The notes under the pieces were generated by a model. The model did no database searches. It saw only the letters and a program-made list of their open reading frames with translations, and had not been told where the DNA came from. Position numbers and translations under genes: made by a program. From assembly GCF_030684215.1 (NCBI RefSeq), contig NZ_JAUXOV010000023.1:1-36699 (forward strand): a stretch of DNA of 36,699 bases, given 5' to 3'. Shown in pieces: positions 31,922-36,699 of this stretch (position 1 is its first letter; the number at the start of each line of letters is the position of its first letter). Origin of the DNA: Pseudotabrizicola sp. (GTDB lineage Bacteria; Pseudomonadota; Alphaproteobacteria; Rhodobacterales; Rhodobacteraceae).

Positions 31922-32959
31922 TTACGCCCTCTTTTCTGTGTTTTCCGCTGGCCGAATTTTGTCTTGTGCTGCCATTCGCCAGGCACTTGGGGTTAGGCCG
32001 ATGATGCGCTTGAACTCACGATAGAAATTGGACTTTGAAGCGAATCCGACCGCAAGGGCAACCTGCAGGATACTTTGATCAGTTTCACTCAAGAGGCCGC
32101 AGGCATCCTGGATTCGGTATTTGTTGACGAATTGCGACAGGTTCACGCCGCGCAGCCGGTTCACTGCCTCGGACGCCCGACGATCCGGCAGACCAAGACG
32201 GCGCGACAATCGACGCAGGCTCAGATCCTCAGACCTGTGCAGCCCATCTTTGGCGAAAAGATCGTCAAGGCGTGACAGCACCTGCTGGTGATCCGAAAGA
32301 TCGGAAGGATCAAACGCTGCCGCCGTTTCAGCGTCTTCGGGGGTGGATCGACCGAAAGCTGCCGCGATTCCGATAATCACGACAAAGGCTGTCTGCACGA
32401 CGGAGATCAGATGTCCGCTGATCCAGCCGGAGTTGGTAAGGAAATCATAGACGATAAAGGCATCCGTCATGGCCGAGGCGATAAGGGTCGCGCCGATCAG
32501 GCCCATGGCCCGCCGTGTCTGCCGTGCGTCGCCAATCGGGGTGAGGGCCGGTGCGTCTTGGTCGCGGACCACGGGAATCAGGATCAGCAGCCCAAAGCCA
32601 AAATAGGTCAGCGGAATAAGGATATCGGCTGCGTCGGGCCATCCCAACAGGGCAGCCCTTGTCACAAGCGTGGGAAAGAGAGCCCAGAGTGAGTAGAGAC
32701 CGATCCGCCCCGCCAACGCGCGCGAGGCGATCCAGGCACAAGCAGGGATCAGGGCAGCAGTCAGGCCAATTAGCAGGCGCAATGCCTCGATTTCATAGCC
32801 CTAGCGTATCGAAACCAGAAACGACTGGACCAGATACGAGGAAACAAGTGCCACGAACAATCGGTTCGCGGGGAGGTGAATATCTCTCAGCAACAAAAGG
32901 CGCATGAGCACGAAACCAAGTGCTGCAGTGGTGAAGAAGGTCACAGGAACAAGAAGCAT
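31922..32959 (-). pseudogene. membrane-bound AraC-family regulator interrupted by one amber codon
   Basis: The C-terminal part is an AraC/XylS DNA-binding domain: R-R-L-S-R-R-L-G-L, V-N-K-Y-R-I-Q-D-A and G-F-A-S-K-S-N-F-Y-R-E-F-K-R-I-I-G-L-T-P. It is preceded by several hydrophobic helices. The frame stays open upstream to an ATG at 32959, apart from one TAG at codon 53 (32801-32803). The flanking text, F-L-V-S-I-R-[stop]-G-Y-E-I-E-A-L-R, matches the membrane-AraC family pattern in which a Trp (R-W-G-Y) is usual, so TGG to TAG explains it. Restored length is 345 residues, normal for the family. A TTG at 32782 could restart translation and give a 286-residue protein lacking the first membrane helices. 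The ATG has no strong ribosome site. It is divergent from a truncated hydrolase gene at 33097. Confidence 0.75.
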
Positions 32960-33096
32960 CGTGGGGTCTGGCAGGGTTTAAGTCGGGGCGACCTATCCCA
33001 GATCGCGATCCGGCACGACCTCGAACGCGATCAAGGACGCCTTGGGAATGAAAAACTTCGATTGTTGGCATGGACCTGCATTGAAAGGATATCCCC

Positions 33097-33363
33097 ATGC
33101 GACCTGTTATCAAGTTTGCCGCTGCCGCCGCTATTGCAGGCGCTTCCGTCTGGGCCGGGGCGGAATTGACCCGCCCGCCCTATGACGGCCATGTCGGCAT
33201 CGCCTATGGTGAGGCGAATGCCCCGCTGCACCAGACGGACATCGACTTTCACATCTGGTATCCCGCTGAACCCGGAGGCCGGGCAGTCACAGTGGGCGGC
33301 AATGGCGTATTCCATGGCACACTGGCTGGCCTCGGCGCTCCCCATGGCGCAGTCAGACCTTGA
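33097..33363 (+). pseudogene. dienelactone-hydrolase-like protein, N-terminal fragment
   Basis: An 88-codon frame with AAAGGA seven bases before the ATG. It has a hydrophobic export signal (K-F-A-A-A-A-A-I-A-G-A-S-V-W-A) and then the first strands of secreted alpha/beta hydrolases related to dienelactone hydrolase: F-H-I-W-Y-P-A-E-P-G-G-R-A-V-T-V-G-G-N-G and a glycine-rich turn. The text expected next (strand, oxyanion H-G, nucleophile elbow G-x-S-x-G) is missing, and the sequence becomes unrelated before the stop, so about 250 residues have been lost. Such hydrolases are frequently paired divergently with membrane AraC regulators, as here, 137 bp away. Both members of this pair are damaged. 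Confidence 0.6.
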
Positions 33364-33936
33364 AGGTTCCACCATGTGCTACAGCATGCACAAGTTTCGA
33401 TCAAACCGTAGCGAGGATGCGAGGCCCAGACGTCCATCTTGAAGTGGACTGACATGGGTCATGCGCAATGCCGCCACAGCAGATTTCGCGACGCCAGAGT
33501 CAAGAAAGCTCCCCGCTTTTCAGGGGGAACTCTTCAAACGTTGATGTGGCGTGAGGTAAAACGCCCCCCTATACACAAGTGTTTTTGTCGAATCATAACC
33601 ATTTGTAAAGGTTAAATATTTCTTTTGCGAAGGCGCACAACCTCCGAAACTTGCCTGAACTCCGGTGCGCAGTATGACCTGCGGCCTTCAGGTTATGAGT
33701 CGCACCAAACAAACCGTGAACAATTGCTCAGGATCGTGAGTTGGTGCGCAAATTCCGACACATCGAGCCCCCTGCCCCGCGCGCGTGATGCCATAGCTTG
33801 AGATTTCACCATGTCTTGCATGGCCGAGTTATCGGATGGTTTTCTGACTTGCGTTGATGCGGATCATTGCTCGACGCCTTATCATTGTGAACTGTTGCAG
33901 GGTGCCACCGTTCAAGCGCAGGCAGGAGTTTTACTT
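33364..33936. other. intergenic region before cbpA, AT-rich in the middle
   Basis: No gene is recognised. The part 33560-33640 is distinctly AT-rich compared with the surroundings and could contain promoters. An 8-bp inverted repeat CGCACCAA (33701-33708) and TTGGTGCG (33741-33748) lies further on. A short minus-strand frame around 33249-33455 shows no family features. The left part probably holds the deletion junction of the hydrolase gene. Confidence 0.35.
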
Positions 33937-34887
33937 ATGTCCATCGATCCCTATAAAGCGCTCGGCCTGACCAAGTCCGCCACGGCAGACGAAATTAAAA
34001 AGGCCTATCGCAAACTGGTACGCACCAGCCACCCGGATCTGCATCCCGATGATGCCGGTGCAGAGGCACGCTTCAAGGCGATTTCGGCAGCTTACGACCT
34101 CCTGAAAGATCCCGAAACACGGGCAAGGTTCGATACTGGCGAAATCGACGCCACAGGCGCGGAACGCCCGCAGCGCCAATACTATCGCGACTTTGCCGAG
34201 TCGACTGGCAGTCCTTACCAGCAGGGGCGGGGTTTTGATGCGCAAGGCGATCCGGCGGATATATTCGCCGAGATTTTGCGCCAACGAACACGTGGCGGAA
34301 GCTATGGCAGTCAGCGCGATCAGGGGGGCTATTCCGTCCCCGGTCACGACGTGAAATACGCGCTCGAAGTACCGTTCCTCGATGCCGCGCGGGGCGGCGA
34401 GATGCACATCACCCTGCCGGACGGCAGCAGCATTTCCGTCAAGATCCCGCAAGGCGCACGTGATGGCCAGACCCTGCGTCTGCGGGGCAAGGGTGGCCCG
34501 GGCTATGGCGGCGGGTCGGCTGGAGACGCGCTGATCGCGCTGACGGTCAGCCCGCATCCCGTGTTTCGGCGCGAGAACGATGACATCCTGCTGACGCTGC
34601 CGATCACGATCGACGAGGCCGTGCTGGGTGGAAAGGTCGTCACCCCGACGATTGACGGGCCGGTTACCCTGAGCATCCCCAAGGGTGCCAACTCTGGCCG
34701 TATCCTGCGCATGCGCGGTCGCGGCGTGGCTCGGGCAGGCGGCAAAGCCGCTGGCGATCAGCTTGTTGAACTGCGGATCGTGGCACCACCGTCGATTGAC
34801 GACGCATTGCGAGATTTCCTGAATGAATGGCGCGAAACCCATGCCTATGATCCGCGCGTGGACCTGCTGAACGAGGCTCTGTCATGA
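33937..34887 (+). CDS. cbpA: DnaJ-class co-chaperone, CbpA type
   Basis: A 316-residue J-domain co-chaperone that would stimulate DnaK ATPase and bind unfolded clients. The J domain covers about 1-68, with D-P-Y-K-A-L-G-L, the basic helix K-K-A-Y-R-K-L-V and the H32-P-D motif. A Gly/Gln/Tyr-rich linker leads to two beta-sandwich client domains (F-L-D-A-A-R-G-G-E-M; V-K-I-P-Q-G-A-R-D-G-Q-T-L-R-L-R-G-K-G). There is no CxxCxGxG zinc region, so it is class II (CbpA-like). The ATG at 33937 has AGGAG eight bases upstream. A frame 42 codons longer has no ribosome site. It overlaps cbpM by ATGA. Confidence 0.93.
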   Translation: MSIDPYKALGLTKSATADEIKKAYRKLVRTSHPDLHPDDAGAEARFKAISAAYDLLKDPETRARFDTGEIDATGAERPQRQYYRDFAESTGSPYQQGRGFDAQGDPADIFAEILRQRTRGGSYGSQRDQGGYSVPGHDVKYALEVPFLDAARGGEMHITLPDGSSISVKIPQGARDGQTLRLRGKGGPGYGGGSAGDALIALTVSPHPVFRRENDDILLTLPITIDEAVLGGKVVTPTIDGPVTLSIPKGANSGRILRMRGRGVARAGGKAAGDQLVELRIVAPPSIDDALRDFLNEWRETHAYDPRVDLLNEALS

Positions 34888-35228
34888 CCGAACAACTGAC
34901 CGAAGACGAAGTCATTGCCGCTGTCCCTGGCCTCACGCGCACCCGTCTCGTCGCTTTCATCGAGACCGAGGTCGTCGTTCCTTTGCGCCGAGAGGACGGA
35001 GCCGTCTCGGCGCTCGTCTTCCGCCAAGTGGACGTCGCTCGCATGACCATGCTGTGCAACCTGGCAGAGGACCTTGAACTGGACGATGCCACTTTGCCAG
35101 TTGTCATCGCCTTGATCGACAAACTGCACGCGACCAGGCAAGACCTTCTGGCGATAACGCGAGCCGTGGCGGCGGAGCCGCCGGACGTTCGGGCCCGCAT
35201 TGGTTCGGCTGTCCTTACATCTCGATAA
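34884..35228 (+). CDS. cbpM: chaperone modulator CbpM
   Basis: A 114-residue MerR-HTH-like small protein of the CbpM family that binds the J domain of CbpA and inhibits it. Visible features: early helices T-E-D-E-V-I-A-A-V-P-G-L-T, F-I-E-T-E-V-V-V-P, F-R-Q-V-D-V-A-R-M-T-M-L-C-N-L-A-E-D-L-E-L, and the following L-P-V-V-I-A-L-I-D-K-L-H. The ATGA overlap with cbpA indicates coupled synthesis of partner and inhibitor. Length and position are as expected for the pair. Confidence 0.9.
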   Translation: MTEQLTEDEVIAAVPGLTRTRLVAFIETEVVVPLRREDGAVSALVFRQVDVARMTMLCNLAEDLELDDATLPVVIALIDKLHATRQDLLAITRAVAAEPPDVRARIGSAVLTSR

Positions 35229-35700
35229 ACGAATCACGAGCGGTGCGGGTCGATTGGTGATTTTCATGTCCCTTCTGGACTCATCGACAGGCAAGCACAA
35301 TGAAAGCCTTGCGACCTTCAGATTGTGCGCCTAGACATACACGATTTCAATAGCTTAAAGAAGACAACGACTTATCCGACATGCCTTGATTCCACGGATT
35401 TTCGATGTTTACACTGACTGACATTTACCTGCATTAGTCGTCACAGACCGGCGCAAAGTGACATGCGCTCGTTGACATGAACTTCCTCCGCCGGAGCAAA
35501 TAAGATGATGGGTTCGCCGTCAGACTCGTCCCTTTGCCGTTATTCCGTGTCTGTTCATGCTGTCGCGCGGCTTCGTCGAAGCAGCCGGTTATTGCCTCGG
35601 CCATGTACTTTAAAGCTTGGTGGCGATCACAAGTTGAACAGATGTGCCAACCGCCCGACATGAAAGGCACCTACCAAAGGCCTCAGCAGGCAGGCAGCAT
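35229..35700. other. intergenic region before the transglutaminase-like gene
   Basis: No recognised gene over about 470 bp. AATCAC (35232-35237) and GTGATT (35258-35263) could form a loose hairpin after cbpM. On the minus strand a 14-codon frame (35434-35478, ATG preceded by GGAGG at ideal spacing) is present but probably fortuitous. The rest is moderately AT-rich and may carry promoters. Confidence 0.35.
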
Positions 35701-36486
35701 ATGAAATTGGCTATCGATGTCGACATGAACTACGCGCTTGAGGGCGGCGATCCAGCTCTGTTGGCAATCACGGCAGCTCAGACGAAGGGGCAGACCGTGC
35801 TCTCAAGTGTGCTGGAAATCGAGAATGCAACGCTGCACTGGATCGACGGCGAGGGCAACGTCGGGCAACGGGTCTGGGCGCACGCAGACGGCGGCCAGCT
35901 GAACCTGCGATATCGCGCCCAAGTCGATGTAAGCAGAGCCAATGTTGACTTGTCTAGCCTTGCAGCAACGCCCTTGTGTGCGCTGTCGGGCGAAGTTTTG
36001 ACGTATCTCAAGCCGTCCCGCCTATGCCCCTCCGATCTGCTTCACACGTTTGCCGACGAGCAGTTCGGGCATCTAGGCGGCGGCGAGAAGATCGCGGCGA
36101 TCCTCGACTGGACGGCGGCCTCGCTCGCCTATGTCCCCGGTAGTTCGTATGCCTCCACGACGGCATTTGATACGTTCATTACGCGCGAAGGGGTTTGTCG
36201 GGACTATGCACATCTGGTCTGTGGCCTTGCGCGTGCGGGGAATATCCCGGCCAGATATGCTACCGGATATGGCGCCAATGTTGACCCCCCGGATTTCCAT
36301 GCCGTTGCAGAAGTCTGGCTGGACAGCGCATGGCACCTTGTCGATGCAACCGGTATGAGCATGGCGGGCGACCTCGCAATCATCGGGTCTGGCCGGGATG
36401 CCGGGGATATTCCCTTCATGCAGACCGAAAAGTGGGTGACCCTTATTCACCAGCGCATCTGTGTGTCAGCAGAGCATCCGACATAA
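35701..36486 (+). CDS. transglutaminase-like (cysteine protease-fold) protein
   Basis: A 261-residue cytosolic protein of the bacterial transglutaminase-like superfamily. The Cys-His-Asp triad is in place: C166 in R-E-G-V-C-R-D-Y-A-H-L, H200 in P-D-F-H-A-V-A-E-V-W-L and D215 in W-H-L-V-D-A-T-G. The N-terminal about 100 residues form the beta-rich domain typical of the family (M-K-L-A-I-D-V-D-M-N-Y). There is no signal peptide. I chose the ATG at 35701 since the longer frame adds 19 residues without features. The ribosome site (GGCAGGCAG) is weak. The physiological reaction is unknown; relatives are probably peptidases or amidases more often than cross-linkers. Confidence 0.87.
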   Translation: MKLAIDVDMNYALEGGDPALLAITAAQTKGQTVLSSVLEIENATLHWIDGEGNVGQRVWAHADGGQLNLRYRAQVDVSRANVDLSSLAATPLCALSGEVLTYLKPSRLCPSDLLHTFADEQFGHLGGGEKIAAILDWTAASLAYVPGSSYASTTAFDTFITREGVCRDYAHLVCGLARAGNIPARYATGYGANVDPPDFHAVAEVWLDSAWHLVDATGMSMAGDLAIIGSGRDAGDIPFMQTEKWVTLIHQRICVSAEHPT

Positions 36487-36671
36487 TCCATCATGCGCAT
36501 CACGCCGGTGCCTGGAGCGATCAAAACGCACTCGGCCCTTGGAAGAAGCCGTTCCGCGGCATTGGCGCATTTGGCTGATGGCGTGAGACGCCCCCAAATG
36601 TCGCTCATTTTGCGATCTGCCTGACCTGCCTGACGATTGGGGCCTTCTCAATCATCAGACAGGAGGCTTCC

Positions 36672-36699
36672 ATGACAGAGCAGAGAGTAAGCCCGCCTC
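36672..36699 (+). CDS. start of a truncated CDS, possibly a tyrosine integrase
   Basis: An ATG with AGGAGG six bases upstream opens M-T-E-Q-R-V-S-P-P and runs off the window. The first residues resemble XerD-like integrases that accompany IS91-type elements (M-T-E-Q-x-V-S-P-L-R-x-R-M), but nine residues are too few to be sure. If correct it would be a second mobile element at the other end of the window. Confidence 0.3.

Noticed and set aside
33701-33748. 8-bp inverted repeat before cbpA as a heat-shock element
   Set aside because: It does not match the CIRCE sequence or spacing (9-bp arms, 9-bp spacer), and no heat-shock sigma promoter could be placed.
35434-35478. 14-codon minus-strand frame with an ideal ribosome site
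   Set aside because: Nothing downstream on that strand that it could act on as a leader, and so short a frame arises by chance.
1-36699. CRISPR array, tRNA or rRNA genes
   Set aside because: Reading through, I saw no regularly spaced repeats, cloverleaf T-loop sequence or rRNA-like stretch.

Overview
The window looks like an accessory, catabolic stretch of an alphaproteobacterial chromosome or large replicon, most likely from the Rhodobacteraceae/roseobacter group. That placement is an inference from gene content, the high-GC codon bias and the dense use of ATGA/TGATG start-stop overlaps; no rRNA or other marker gene is present. The left edge is scarred: a truncated IS5-type transposase lies beside the 3' end of a UvrD-like helicase. 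The right edge stops just inside a new reading frame with a strong ribosome binding site.

From about 1.6 to 27.8 kb nearly every gene fits uptake and hydrolysis of cyclic or linear ureides (hydantoins, dihydropyrimidines, N-carbamoyl amino acids and related C-N compounds). Block A (1.6-8.6 kb) has an M20-type carbamoyl-amino-acid hydrolase facing a five-gene operon: a Tat-exported SsuA/THI5-like binding protein, permease, ATPase and two COG0402 amidohydrolases. Block B (8.9-14.4 kb) has an operon of amidase, hydantoin-racemase-like protein and maleate-isomerase-like protein. It diverges from a GntR-type regulator that is co-translated with a binding-protein homologue lacking a signal peptide. 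Block C (14.4-27.8 kb) has hyuA-hyuB diverging from a polyamine-type ABC transporter (ATPase, Tat-exported binding protein, two permeases), then a hydantoin racemase with both catalytic cysteines, an N-carbamoyl-D-amino-acid hydrolase with all three catalytic residues, and a D-hydantoinase/dihydropyrimidinase with a full metal site. Together these could import a racemic hydantoin, equilibrate its enantiomers, open the ring with or without ATP, and remove the carbamoyl group by a D-specific or a probably L-specific enzyme.

The distal end of the block C operon is decaying or carries sequence errors. A NodB-fold deacetylase/imidase-like gene has two in-frame TAA codons. The next small MCxxCG protein and the CobW-type GTPase after it each appear to lack one base in a G run. 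A quinone-oxidoreductase-type dehydrogenase faces this operon with a 4-bp stop overlap.

From 29 kb on the content is mixed: a DUF3830 protein; a HupE/UreJ-like membrane protein and a DUF4198 protein diverging with one base between their start codons; a membrane-bound AraC regulator broken by one amber codon, facing a truncated dienelactone-hydrolase-like gene; a cbpA-cbpM chaperone pair; and a transglutaminase-like protein. I saw no tRNA, rRNA or CRISPR array.
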